Below, in pieces: positions 33,818 to 42,763 of a stretch of DNA of 64,000 nt. Location: assembly GCA_036490715.1 (NCBI GenBank), contig DASXDL010000048.1, forward strand, positions 62,001 through 126,000. Direction: 5' to 3'. The position numbers and the translations under genes are program-made. The stretch's first letter is position 1, and each line of letters begins with the position of its first letter. The notes beneath the pieces were generated by a model, which saw only the letters and a program-made list of their open reading frames with translations, was not told the DNA's origin and made no database searches. The DNA comes from FEN-1191 sp036490715. GTDB taxonomy: Bacteria > Pseudomonadota > Gammaproteobacteria > Steroidobacterales > Steroidobacteraceae.

Positions 33818-34882
33818 TCAGCGCACGCGCCAGAACATCATCGCCGTGATCAGCGCCAGCAGGCCGGTCGGCACCCAGGCCAGCAGCACTGGATTGAGGC
33901 TGAACACCTGCGTGCCACTCTCGACCAGGCGTTGCAAGAATACGTACACGATACCGAGCGCGACGCCGAAAGTGGCCCGGGCGCTGACCGAGGCGCCGCG
34001 CAGAGCGCCGAAGCCAAATGGCAGCGCGAACAGCATCGCCACCAGGATGCCCACGGTGCGGGCCACGCGCGACCAGAAAGCGATCTCGTAGGTGCCGGTG
34101 CCGAGATTATTCGCGCGCAGATAGCGGATTGCCGCGTGCAGCGTGCGCAGCGACAACTCGGAGGAATCGCTGTTGACTAGCCGTAGAAAATCCGCCCCGG
34201 CCGCGGTGCGCAGCGGTCGCTCCTCGATGCGGTCGCTGGTGACCGTATCGTCGTTAAAGCGCGACTCGGCGTAGTTATGCAATTCCCACAGCTGCTTGCC
34301 GGCGGCCCGCGCCCGCTCGGCGCGCGCGACCGCTGCCAGGCGATTGTCGTCGGTGAGATCGAAGATCAGCATGCCGCCGAACTCGGCGGCGCTCGAGCGG
34401 TCCTGCACATTGAGGATGACATTGCCGTCGCGGATCCAGGCGCCGGCACCGGCGAAACTCATGTTCGAGTATTTCGCCAGTGCCTTCTGCTCGTCGGCCA
34501 GCTGGCCGAGCGGTTGCGCCAGGAATTCGCCGATCAGCAGCGCGGCCGCTACCAGCAACGCGGCGCTCAGCAGCACACCGACACTCAAGCGCAGCTTCGA
34601 CATGCCCGCGGCGCGCATAACGGTCAGCTCCTGGGAGCGCGCCAGCACGCCGATGCCGAGCAGCGAGCCGATCAGGGCGCCGGCCGGAAACGACTCGAGC
34701 GCAAACTGCGGCAGCGTCAGGACCGAGTACTGCAGCGCGTCCAGCATGTCGTAGTGCCCGATGCCGACGTTGCCCTGCTCGCCGATGAACACAAACAGCA
34801 TGCCGAGCAGAAGCAGTGCCAGCATAACCATGCCGACGGCGGCCAACAGCGTGCTGGCGATGTAACGGTCGAGCAGCGTCAC
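33818..34882 (-). CDS. lptG: LPS export ABC transporter permease LptG
   Basis: LptG is half of the LptB2FG transporter that extracts lipopolysaccharide from the inner membrane. The 354-residue protein starts at a GTG (34882) that overlaps the lptF stop (GTGA). It begins with LDRYIASTLLAAVGMVMLAL, has three helices, a periplasmic beta-jellyroll (about 135-260) and three C-terminal helices. The coupling helix region EFSPTxL-type is replaced by SFPAGALIGSLLGIGVLARS with SQELTVMRAAGMS. Together with lptF it faces pepA divergently. Confidence 0.93.
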   Translation of the reverse strand: MTLLDRYIASTLLAAVGMVMLALLLLGMLFVFIGEQGNVGIGHYDMLDALQYSVLTLPQFALESFPAGALIGSLLGIGVLARSQELTVMRAAGMSKLRLSVGVLLSAALLVAAALLIGEFLAQPLGQLADEQKALAKYSNMSFAGAGAWIRDGNVILNVQDRSSAAEFGGMLIFDLTDDNRLAAVARAERARAAGKQLWELHNYAESRFNDDTVTSDRIEERPLRTAAGADFLRLVNSDSSELSLRTLHAAIRYLRANNLGTGTYEIAFWSRVARTVGILVAMLFALPFGFGALRGASVSARATFGVALGIVYVFLQRLVESGTQVFSLNPVLLAWVPTGLLALITAMMFWRVR

Positions 34883-35967
34883 GGCGCGCTGCGGCGCGCG
34901 CGACGCGCACGCAGCACTCCAGGTCCGTACAGCGCGACCAGGCTGATCGCCAGGAATAGCGCGTGCACCCACCACAGGCCCAGCGCCGGGGGCGTCGCCC
35001 CATGCTCCAGCCACGTGCGTGCCGCCAGCGCCAGATTCGCGTATAGCGCAAACACCAGCACCGCCATCCACACGTGCGCATAGCGGCCTTGCCGGGGGCG
35101 TAGTCGCCCGAGCGGAACCGCTAGCACCGTCAGCACCAGCGTCATGACCGGTAGACCGAGCCGCCAGTGCAACTCCGCCAGGTGGCGGCTGTCGTGACTG
35201 GCCAGCAGCGCGCTGGTGCTCAGCTCTCCCGGGCGCGGCACCGGAGCCGCCGCTTCCGGGGTCTGCACCGGAATCAGCTGCTGTTCGAATCGCATGATCC
35301 GGAACCGGTTGCTGCCCGGCGTGCCTTCGATGCGCTCACCGTCATAGAGCGTGATGGTCTCCGGCGTGCCCTCGCTCGAGCCGGTGTAGCGTGCGCGGCG
35401 CGCCACGGTGGTCTCGACCACCGCGCCCTCGCCGCGTTTCACGAACACATCGGTGAGATCGCCGTTGCGCTGCGCGGCGCGCGCGTACACCACGATCCTG
35501 CCGCCATTGAAGCTACGAAATTTGCCGGCCTCGACTGGGGCGCTGATGCCGGCGCGCAGTGCGGCCCCGCGCAACGCCGCCTCGGCCGCCGCGGCCCGCG
35601 GCGCCAGATCGAAATTGATCCAGGCGATCAGCGCCGTGACCGGCAGCGCCAGCAGCCACACCGCGGCCGCCACGCGCGCCACGCCGACGCCGCAGGCCTG
35701 AGCCGCCGCCATCTCGCTGTCGTGATAGAGCCGCCCGAACGCCAGCACGATGCCGACCATCAACCCGAACGGCAGCAGGATCGCGACGTTTTGCGCCGCA
35801 CTCAGTCCGATCAGCTCGAGCACGTAGCCTTTCTGGTACTGCAGCTGGGCGGCGCGCGCCAACACTGCGCCGACTTGATTTACCAGCAGCAAGGCGAGCG
35901 CGATCGACGTCACGCCGGCGAAGTTGACGGTCATCTCCCAGAGCATGTAGCGCTGCAAAATTCGCAA
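34879..35967 (-). CDS. lptF: LPS export ABC transporter permease LptF
   Basis: LptF is the second permease of the LPS exporter. The 362-residue protein begins MRILQRYMLWEMTVNFAGVT, with the family motif LLPFGLMVGIVLAFGRLYHDSEMAAAQACG split between helices 2 and 3. A periplasmic jellyroll (about 130-255) and three C-terminal helices (LPVMTLVLTVLAVPLG) follow. A TTGTTT-16-TATACC promoter candidate lies about 90 bases upstream. The C-terminal tail is basic. Confidence 0.93.
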   Translation of the reverse strand: MRILQRYMLWEMTVNFAGVTSIALALLLVNQVGAVLARAAQLQYQKGYVLELIGLSAAQNVAILLPFGLMVGIVLAFGRLYHDSEMAAAQACGVGVARVAAAVWLLALPVTALIAWINFDLAPRAAAAEAALRGAALRAGISAPVEAGKFRSFNGGRIVVYARAAQRNGDLTDVFVKRGEGAVVETTVARRARYTGSSEGTPETITLYDGERIEGTPGSNRFRIMRFEQQLIPVQTPEAAAPVPRPGELSTSALLASHDSRHLAELHWRLGLPVMTLVLTVLAVPLGRLRPRQGRYAHVWMAVLVFALYANLALAARTWLEHGATPPALGLWWVHALFLAISLVALYGPGVLRARRARRSAP

Positions 35968-36056
35968 CGGACCCTCATCCTCAAGCGGCTTGGGCTACAC
36001 TTGCAACGGACTCTAGCCACCGCGCTAGCCGGCGAATACGCTGCGGCGGCCGCTAA

Positions 36057-36084
36057 GGTATACGAATATTTCGCGAGCAAACAA
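36057..36084 (-). promoter_or_regulatory. Candidate lptF promoter
   Basis: On the minus strand TTGTTT (36084-36079) is followed by 16 bases and TATACC (36062-36057). The AT-rich patch stands out in the divergent region between lptF and pepA. The -35 box overlaps the AAGGA that serves as the pepA ribosome binding site, so expression of the two genes could interfere. Confidence 0.35.
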
Positions 36085-36092
36085 GGAATAAC

Positions 36093-36109
36093 GCGATGCG
36101 ATGCGATGC
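36093..36109. repeat. GCGAT pentanucleotide repeat over the pepA start
   Basis: GCGAT is repeated three times and followed by GC. It creates ATG codons at 36096, 36101 and 36106, each in a different frame. Only 36096 opens pepA. Gain or loss of one unit would change which ATG is in frame and the distance to the ribosome binding site. Confidence 0.85.
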
Positions 36110-37601
36110 TTTCAGCCGCCGGGCGGCCAGCCAGCGATGCGACTGCTTGGTGATCGGAACCTTCGAGCGCAATGAACTCGGCACCGAGGCCAGCGCCGTC
36201 GACCGGACACTGCGCGGCCGTGTGCGGCGCCTACTGGCGAGCGGCGATTTCTCGGGTCGTGCCGGCGAGACATTACTGCTGCCGGATGTGCCCGGACTTG
36301 CCGCCGGGCGCCTGCTGCTGGTCGGTCTTGGCCCCAAGTCTCAGTACAACCGGCGCAATTGGCGCCGGGCCTTGCAGAGCGCGTTCGCCGCGCTGACGCG
36401 CATCCGGGTCGCGTCGGCCGCGGTGGCGCTCGAGCGCCCGGGCGCGCGTGAGATCGATGACTATTATCTCGGCCGCTGCACCGCCGAACTCGCGGGTGCC
36501 AGTCTGTATCGGATCAATGATCTGAAGACCGCGCGCCGGCCGCGCCCGCCGGCGCTGTCACGCATCCTGCTCGGCCCGGTGAACCCGGATGCGCTGGCCA
36601 CGGTTCGACGCGGTATGGCCGCCGGCGTGGCCGTGGCCGACAGCGCCCGGCTGCTGCGCGACCTGGGCAACCTGCCGGCCAACGTCTGCACGCCGCGCTA
36701 CCTGGCGGCGCAGGCGCGCGAGCTGGAACGCAGCTACCGGCGGCGGCTGCGGGTGCGCATCTTCGATGAGGCCGGCATACGGCGACTCAAGATGGGCTGC
36801 TTTTTGGCAGTGACCCAGGGCAGCGAGCAGCCGCCGCGCTTCATCGTGCTCGAATATCGCGGCGCGCGCCGTAGTCGCGCCCCGCTGGTGCTGGTTGGCA
36901 AAGGCGTGACCTTCGATACCGGCGGTATCTCGCTCAAGGATCCGCCGTCGATGGACGAGATGAAGTTCGATATGCTCGGCGCGGCCACGGTGCTGGCGGC
37001 GATCGACTACGCGGCGCGCAGCCAGCTGCGCCTGAATTTGGTCGGACTGATACCGACCTGCGAGAACATGCCGTCGGGCCGGGCCATCAAGCCCGGCGAC
37101 ATCGTCACCAGCGCCTCGGGCCAGAGCGTCGAGATCCTCAATACCGACGCCGAGGGGCGGCTGATTCTGTCTGATGCGCTGAACTACGCGCGTCGCTACA
37201 ACCCCGAGGTGGTGGTCGATTTCGCCACGCTGACCGGCGCCTGCATCATCGCGCTCGGCAATCATCACAGTGGCGTCATGGCCAACGATGATGCGCTGGC
37301 GCGCGAGCTGATCGAGGCCGGTGTGCGTACCGACGATCGCGCCTGGCAATTGCCACTGACCGAGGACTACGCCGATCAGCTGCGCAGCAATTTCGCCGAC
37401 TTCGCCAATATCGGTGGTCGCGAGGGCGGAGCCATCACGGCGGCTGCATTTCTGGGCAAGTTCACCCAGGGCATGCGCTGGGCGCACATGGATATCGCCG
37501 GCAGCGCCTGGACCGGCGGTGCGGCCAAGTCGGCCTCGGGCCGCCCGCTGTCGTTGGTGGCGGATTTTCTGCAGCGCCGGGCGGGCGCCACGCCGGCCTA
37601 G
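36096..37601 (+). CDS. pepA: Leucyl aminopeptidase PepA
   Basis: PepA is a hexameric M17 di-metal aminopeptidase of the cytoplasm; in E. coli it also acts as a DNA-binding protein in XerCD recombination. The 501-residue protein has an N-terminal macro-like domain and a catalytic domain with LVGKGVTFDTGGISLK, EMKFDMLGAATVL, NTDAEGRLILSDAL and the metal-ligand aspartates and glutamate in these blocks. AAGGA lies 7 bases before the ATG. It is divergent from lptF-lptG and coupled to holC. Confidence 0.95.
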   Translation: MRCDAFSRRAASQRCDCLVIGTFERNELGTEASAVDRTLRGRVRRLLASGDFSGRAGETLLLPDVPGLAAGRLLLVGLGPKSQYNRRNWRRALQSAFAALTRIRVASAAVALERPGAREIDDYYLGRCTAELAGASLYRINDLKTARRPRPPALSRILLGPVNPDALATVRRGMAAGVAVADSARLLRDLGNLPANVCTPRYLAAQARELERSYRRRLRVRIFDEAGIRRLKMGCFLAVTQGSEQPPRFIVLEYRGARRSRAPLVLVGKGVTFDTGGISLKDPPSMDEMKFDMLGAATVLAAIDYAARSQLRLNLVGLIPTCENMPSGRAIKPGDIVTSASGQSVEILNTDAEGRLILSDALNYARRYNPEVVVDFATLTGACIIALGNHHSGVMANDDALARELIEAGVRTDDRAWQLPLTEDYADQLRSNFADFANIGGREGGAITAAAFLGKFTQGMRWAHMDIAGSAWTGGAAKSASGRPLSLVADFLQRRAGATPA

Positions 37602-38051
37602 GTGACTGACCGGGTCGACTTCTACGTGCTGGCGGGTAGCGAATCGCGCGCCCGTCTGCGATTCGCCTGTCGGCTGGCCGAGAAGGCCTACCTGGCCGAG
37701 CAACGCGTGTTCGTTTGGTGCGACGATGCGCCCGAGCTGCAGAGCTTCGATGAACTGCTGTGGACCTTTGCCGATCGCAGCTTCGTCCCGCACGAGATGT
37801 TTGCCGACGCCGGCCAGTGGCACGAGACGCCCGTGTTGCTGGGGTGCCAGGCACAACCGCAGCAAAATTTCGACGTCCTGCTGAATCTCGGCGCCGAGGT
37901 GCCAACATCGGCTAATCACGCGCAGCGCATTGTCGAGATTGTGGATGCGCTCGAGTCGCGTCGGCTCGCCGGACGCAATCGCTTTCGTCACTATCGCAAC
38001 CTGGGACTTGCGCCCGAAACGCACAACATCGGCGCTGAAGAATCGCCGTGA
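37602..38051 (+). CDS. holC: DNA polymerase III chi subunit HolC
   Basis: Chi links the clamp loader to single-strand binding protein at the replication fork. The 149-residue protein starts at a GTG directly after the pepA stop. It has VDFYVLAGSESRARLRFACR, KAYLAEQRVFVWCDD, LLWTFADRSFVPHEMF and VLLNLGAEVP, all typical of HolC. The position between pepA and valS is conserved in proteobacteria. Confidence 0.93.
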   Translation: MTDRVDFYVLAGSESRARLRFACRLAEKAYLAEQRVFVWCDDAPELQSFDELLWTFADRSFVPHEMFADAGQWHETPVLLGCQAQPQQNFDVLLNLGAEVPTSANHAQRIVEIVDALESRRLAGRNRFRHYRNLGLAPETHNIGAEESP

Positions 38052-38069
38052 ATCCGGGGCCTGAAGCCC

Positions 38070-38075
38070 TATAAT
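38070..38075 (+). promoter_or_regulatory. Candidate -10 element for valS
   Basis: A perfect TATAAT lies 29 bases before the valS ATG, between holC and valS, in a GC-rich stretch. No convincing -35 hexamer is found 15-19 bases further upstream, so it would need an activator or be weak. Confidence 0.35.
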
Positions 38076-38104
38076 CACCTGGGTTCTGGCCACTTCGCTT
38101 CCGG

Positions 38105-40900
38105 ATGGAAAAAGTCTACTCGCCCGCGAACATCGAACAGCGTCTGTATCAGCGTTGGGAATCGGCCGGGTATTTCGCTCCGCAACCAGGCGCGCGTGGC
38201 TTTTGCATCGTCATACCGCCGCCGAACGTGACCGGAACGCTGCACATGGGGCACGCGTTCCAGGACACGATCATGGACGCGCTGATTCGCCAGCATCGCA
38301 TGCGCGGTGATGAAACCTTGTGGCAGACCGGCACCGATCACGCCGGCATCGCGACCCAGATGGTGGTCGAGCGGCAGCTCGAGGCCGAGGGTAAGCGTCG
38401 CACCGATCTGTCGCGCGCCGAGTTCATCGAACGGGTATGGGACTGGAAGCGCCAGTCCGGCGGCACGATTTCCCAGCAGCTGCGCCGTCTGGGCGCCTCG
38501 GTCGACTGGTCGCGCGAGCGCTTCACCATGGATGCGGATCTATCCGCCGCGGTGATAGAGGCATTCGTACGTCTGTTCGAGGAAGGTCTGATCTACCGCG
38601 GCCAGCGCTTGGTGAACTGGGATCCGCAGCTGCTCACCGCGCTGTCCGATCTGGAGGTGCTGTCAGAAGAAGAGGACGGACATCTGTGGCATATCCGCTA
38701 TGAGCTCACCGACGGCAGCGGCCACGTGGTCGTGGCGACCACCCGGCCCGAGACCATGCTGGGCGACGCCGCAGTCGCGGTGCACCCGGACGATGAGCGC
38801 TACCGCCAGCTGCTGGGCAAGAGCCTGCGTCTGCCGCTGTGCGATCGCGAGATTCCGATCATCGCCGATTCGTACGTCGATCCGGCGTTCGGCACCGGCT
38901 GCCTGAAGATCACTCCGGCGCACGACTTCAACGACTACGCCATCGGCACACGTCACGGGCTGCCGTTGCTCAACGTATTCACGGCCGACGCGCACCTGAA
39001 CGACAACGCGCCAGCGCAGTGGCGCGGCCTGGAGCGATTCGAGGCGCGCCGCCAGATTGTCGAGGCACTGCAGCAGGCCGGATTGCTCGAGCGCATCGAG
39101 CCGCATCGGTTGATGATTCCGCGCGGCGATCGCAGCGGTGCGGTGATCGAGCCGTACCTGACCGATCAGTGGTATGTACGTATCGGCCCACTGGCCGAGC
39201 CCGCCATCGCGGCGGTCGAATCCGGTCGGGTGCGCCTGATCCCCGAGAGCTGGGACAAGACTTATTACCAGTGGATGCGCAACATCCAGGACTGGTGCAT
39301 CAGCCGGCAGCTGTGGTGGGGGCATCGCGTGCCCGCGTGGTACGACGAGCAGGGCCGGATCTATGTGGCGCGCAGCCAGCGTGAGGCCGAGGTGCAGGCG
39401 CGACTGGCGCACGGCCGCGAGGTGCCGCTGCGCCAGGACACCGATGTGCTCGACACCTGGTTCTCATCGGCGCTGTGGCCCTTCTCCACGCTTGGCTGGC
39501 CGCACTCGACGCCGCAGCTGGCGCGTTTTTATCCCACCGACGTCCTGGTCACGGGCTTTGACATCATCTTCTTCTGGGTGGCCCGCATGTTGATGCTCGG
39601 ACTGAAGTTCATGGGCGATGTGCCGTTTCGCGCCGTGTATCTGCACGGGCTGGTGCGCGACGCCGACGGACAGAAGATGTCCAAGTCCAAGGGCAATGTG
39701 ATTGATCCGCTGGACATCATCGACGGCATCGGGCTTGAGGCGCTGGTGGCGAAGCGCACTTCCGGGCTGATGCAGACCCACCTTGCCGCCAGCATCGAGA
39801 AGACCACGCGCAAACAGTATCCGCATGGCATCGAGGCCCATGGCACCGACGCGTTGCGCTTTACCTTCGCCGCGCTCGCCACCCAGAGCCGCGACGTCCG
39901 CTTCGACCTGGGGCGCGTGGCCGGCTACCGTAACTTCTGCAACAAGCTCTGGAACGCGGCGCGCTTCGTGCTGCTGGCGGTCGAGACAGCGGCCGGCCCG
40001 GAACGCGCACCGACGGCCGGCGCGGCCGCCGGTGCAAGCCCTGCCGACCGCTGGATCCGCTCGCGTCTGGGCGCCACCATTCGCGCGGTCGATAGTGCGT
40101 TCGAGGAATATCGCTTCGACTTCGCCGCCACGGCGCTGTACGAGTTCACCTGGTATGAGTTCTGCGACTGGTACCTGGAGATGGCCAAACCGGTGCTGCA
40201 GCAAGCCGATGATCCGCAGGCACGCTCAAGCGTGCAGCGCACCCTGCTGCAGGTGTTGGAGCCGCTGCTGCGCGCGCTGCATCCGCTGATGCCATTCATC
40301 ACCGAAGAAATCTGGCAGCGAATCGCGCCGTTCGCCGGCGTGACCGGCGACAGCATCATGCTGGCACCGTGGCCCGATGCCGCGCAGTTCGCGCCTGACC
40401 CGGCGGCCGAGGCCGAGCTGAAGTGGGTCATGCAAGTGGTGCTGGCCATCCGCCAGATCCGTGGCGAGATGGATGTCAGTCCGGCGCGCGCGCTGCCGCT
40501 GCTGCTGCAGCATGCCAGCAACGAGGAATTGCGCCTGACGCAGCGCCACCAGGCACTGCTTTCGCAGCTGGCCGGAATCGAAAGCGTGCGCGCCCTGGTG
40601 AGCGGCGAGAAGGTACCGCCGGCGGCCGCGGCACTGGTGGGAGAACTGAGCCTGCTGGTGCCGATGGCCGGGTTGATCGAACCGGCGAGCGAGTTACAGC
40701 GCCTGGAGCGGCGGCGACAGAAGACCGAACAGGAGATGACTAAATCGCGCAACAAGCTGGGTAATGCCGACTTCATCGCCAACGCCCCGGCCGAGGTGGT
40801 GACGCAGGAGCGCGAGCGCCTGGCCGAGCGCGAGCGCGAATCCGCCGGCCTTAAGCGACAGATCGAGCAGGTGCATGCACTGGCCCAGGAGCGCGCATGA
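38105..40900 (+). CDS. valS: Valyl-tRNA synthetase
   Basis: ValS charges tRNA-Val and edits misactivated threonine. The 931-residue class I enzyme starts MEKVYSPANIEQRLYQRWES. HIGH is present as PPPNVTGTLHMGHAFQ, the editing domain has TTRPETMLGDAAVAVHP, and the KMSKS loop is GQKMSKSKGNVIDPL. The C-terminal coiled coil (about 865-930, LQRLERRRQKTEQEM onward) contacts tRNA. Its stop overlaps the moxR start (ATGA), so the MoxR operon is read through from valS. Confidence 0.97.
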   Translation: MEKVYSPANIEQRLYQRWESAGYFAPQPGARGFCIVIPPPNVTGTLHMGHAFQDTIMDALIRQHRMRGDETLWQTGTDHAGIATQMVVERQLEAEGKRRTDLSRAEFIERVWDWKRQSGGTISQQLRRLGASVDWSRERFTMDADLSAAVIEAFVRLFEEGLIYRGQRLVNWDPQLLTALSDLEVLSEEEDGHLWHIRYELTDGSGHVVVATTRPETMLGDAAVAVHPDDERYRQLLGKSLRLPLCDREIPIIADSYVDPAFGTGCLKITPAHDFNDYAIGTRHGLPLLNVFTADAHLNDNAPAQWRGLERFEARRQIVEALQQAGLLERIEPHRLMIPRGDRSGAVIEPYLTDQWYVRIGPLAEPAIAAVESGRVRLIPESWDKTYYQWMRNIQDWCISRQLWWGHRVPAWYDEQGRIYVARSQREAEVQARLAHGREVPLRQDTDVLDTWFSSALWPFSTLGWPHSTPQLARFYPTDVLVTGFDIIFFWVARMLMLGLKFMGDVPFRAVYLHGLVRDADGQKMSKSKGNVIDPLDIIDGIGLEALVAKRTSGLMQTHLAASIEKTTRKQYPHGIEAHGTDALRFTFAALATQSRDVRFDLGRVAGYRNFCNKLWNAARFVLLAVETAAGPERAPTAGAAAGASPADRWIRSRLGATIRAVDSAFEEYRFDFAATALYEFTWYEFCDWYLEMAKPVLQQADDPQARSSVQRTLLQVLEPLLRALHPLMPFITEEIWQRIAPFAGVTGDSIMLAPWPDAAQFAPDPAAEAELKWVMQVVLAIRQIRGEMDVSPARALPLLLQHASNEELRLTQRHQALLSQLAGIESVRALVSGEKVPPAAAALVGELSLLVPMAGLIEPASELQRLERRRQKTEQEMTKSRNKLGNADFIANAPAEVVTQERERLAERERESAGLKRQIEQVHALAQERA

Positions 40901-41808
40901 ACAACCTCAACGATGCCATCGCCGCCGTCGAGCGCGTCATCTTCGGCAAGAGCCGCCAGATAAGACTGTGCCTGGCGTGTCTGCTGGCGCGCGGTCATCT
41001 GCTGATCGAAGACGTTCCGGGCGTCGGCAAGACCACGCTGGCACACTGCCTGGCACGCGTGCTGGGACTGGAGTGGACGCGCGTGCAGTTCACTAGCGAC
41101 ATGCTGCCGGCCGACATCGTCGGCGTGTCGATCTTTGACCGCGACACGCACAAGTTCCAGTTCCGGCGCGGACCGGTATTCACTCAGCTGCTGCTGGCGG
41201 ACGAGGTCAATCGCGCCAGTCCGAAGGCGCAGAGCGCACTGCTGGAAGCGATGGAGGAGCGCCAGGTCAGCGTCGATGGCGTGACCCATCCGCTGCCCGA
41301 ACCGTTCTTCGTGGTCGCCACTCAGAACCCGCACGAGCAGATCGGCACCTACGGTCTGCCGGAATCGCAGCTCGATCGATTTCTGATGCGCGTCAGCCTC
41401 GGCTACCCGGACCGCGCCTCCGAGCGGCGTGTGCTGCTGCAGGGCGAGCGTCACGAGCTGCTGCAGGACACGCCCGCGGTGTTAAGCGGGCCGGCGGTGC
41501 TGAGCCTGCAGCGTCAGGTTCGAGGTGTGCACGTGGCCGATGTGCTGCTCGACTACATACAAGCGCTGGTCACTCACACGCGACTGCATCTGTCGCTCGG
41601 GCTGTCGCCGCGCGCCGCCCAGGGCCTGCTGCGCGCATCGCAGGCCTGGGCATTGCTGCACGGTGAGGCAGCGGTGCTGCCGGAACATGTGCAGATCGTG
41701 TTGCCGGCGGTCGCGGCGCACCGCCTGGAACCGCAGCAGGACCAGGATCAGGGCGACAACAGCGAACTTGCTGATGCACTCATCAAGTCCGTCCCGGTTC
41801 CTGTCTGA
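40897..41808 (+). CDS. MoxR-type AAA+ ATPase
   Basis: This is a 303-residue MoxR-family chaperone ATPase, thought to remodel or mature partner proteins. Walker A is EDVPGVGKTTLA, Walker B is LLLADEVNRASPKAQSALLEA, sensor 1 is FFVVATQNPHEQIGTYGLPE and sensor 2 is HLSLGLSPRAAQGLLRA. The gene is coupled to valS upstream and overlaps the DUF58 gene by 35 bases. MoxR, DUF58 and transglutaminase genes form a widespread three-gene set. Confidence 0.92.
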   Translation: MNNLNDAIAAVERVIFGKSRQIRLCLACLLARGHLLIEDVPGVGKTTLAHCLARVLGLEWTRVQFTSDMLPADIVGVSIFDRDTHKFQFRRGPVFTQLLLADEVNRASPKAQSALLEAMEERQVSVDGVTHPLPEPFFVVATQNPHEQIGTYGLPESQLDRFLMRVSLGYPDRASERRVLLQGERHELLQDTPAVLSGPAVLSLQRQVRGVHVADVLLDYIQALVTHTRLHLSLGLSPRAAQGLLRASQAWALLHGEAAVLPEHVQIVLPAVAAHRLEPQQDQDQGDNSELADALIKSVPVPV

Positions 41809-42763
41809 CCGGCGCGCGCGCGTGGCGCGCGCGCTGTCGGGGTGGGCGCGCAAGCGCCAGGGCAATGACGCGCTGCCGCTCACACTGCAGGCCCGCCGCA
41901 TTTATATTCTGCCGAGCGGCGCCGGGCTGGTGGCCGGCGCGCTGCTGTTCCTGATGTTGCTGGCGGGCATGAACTACAGCAACAGCCTGGCACTACTGCT
42001 GTGCTTCCTGCTGACCGGCGTCACGCTGGTGTCGATGCACGAGTGTCACGGCGCGCTCGCCGGTCTGCGGCTGTTGCACGCCCAGGCCGACGATACCTAC
42101 GCCGGCCGTCTGGGAACACTGCAGTTGTCGTTCGAGAACCTGCAGACGCGGGCGCGCACCGGGCTGCATCTGCGCTGCCCGGGCTGCGACGCGAGCGCTT
42201 TCCAGGTCGAGGCCGGCGGCACGCAGCGGGTGCGAGCGCTCTACCAGGCCGGTGGCCGGGGACGACTGCGCATCGATCAGCTGGAACTGTCGTGCGATGC
42301 GCCGCTGGGGCTGTTTCGCGCCTGGACCTGGCTGCACCTGCCGCTCGAGACCATCGTGTACCCGCAGCCCCGCGGCCGTCGACGACTGCCAGCCCGCCGC
42401 GGCGATCCGCGCGCCGGCCTGCCCTACGCGCGGGTGGCAGGCGAGGAAGAATGGGCCTGGCTGCGGCCGCTGCGCGACAGCGACCCGCCGCGACGCATCG
42501 CCTGGAAGGCGTACGCCCGCGGTGCGCCGCTGCTGGTGGCCCAGTACGATGCCGCGGCTGGACAGCACCGCTGGCTCGACTGGGAAGCACTGCGGACGTT
42601 ACCGCTCGAGCTGAGCCTGTCGCAGCTGGCGCAGTGGGTGCTCGATTGCGAACGGCTCGGCGAAACCTACGGATTGCGTTTGCCGCGGGCCACCGTCGCA
42701 GTGGGCCACGGCATCGCCCACCAGCGCGCCTGCCTGCAGGCTCTGGCGCTGCATGATGCGTGA
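41774..42763 (+). CDS. DUF58 domain membrane protein
   Basis: This 329-residue protein starts at an ATG within the end of moxR; the longer open frame upstream is antisense-like and not conserved. Two membrane helices (about 44-62 and 66-85, with YILPSGAGLVAGALLFLMLL) are followed by a cytoplasmic part with the DUF58 motif DSDPPRRIAWKAYARGAPLL. DUF58 proteins are predicted to have a von Willebrand A-like fold and to work with MoxR ATPases. The usual C-terminal region is short. Its last codons overlap the next gene. Confidence 0.85.
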   Translation: MHSSSPSRFLSDRRARVARALSGWARKRQGNDALPLTLQARRIYILPSGAGLVAGALLFLMLLAGMNYSNSLALLLCFLLTGVTLVSMHECHGALAGLRLLHAQADDTYAGRLGTLQLSFENLQTRARTGLHLRCPGCDASAFQVEAGGTQRVRALYQAGGRGRLRIDQLELSCDAPLGLFRAWTWLHLPLETIVYPQPRGRRRLPARRGDPRAGLPYARVAGEEEWAWLRPLRDSDPPRRIAWKAYARGAPLLVAQYDAAAGQHRWLDWEALRTLPLELSLSQLAQWVLDCERLGETYGLRLPRATVAVGHGIAHQRACLQALALHDA

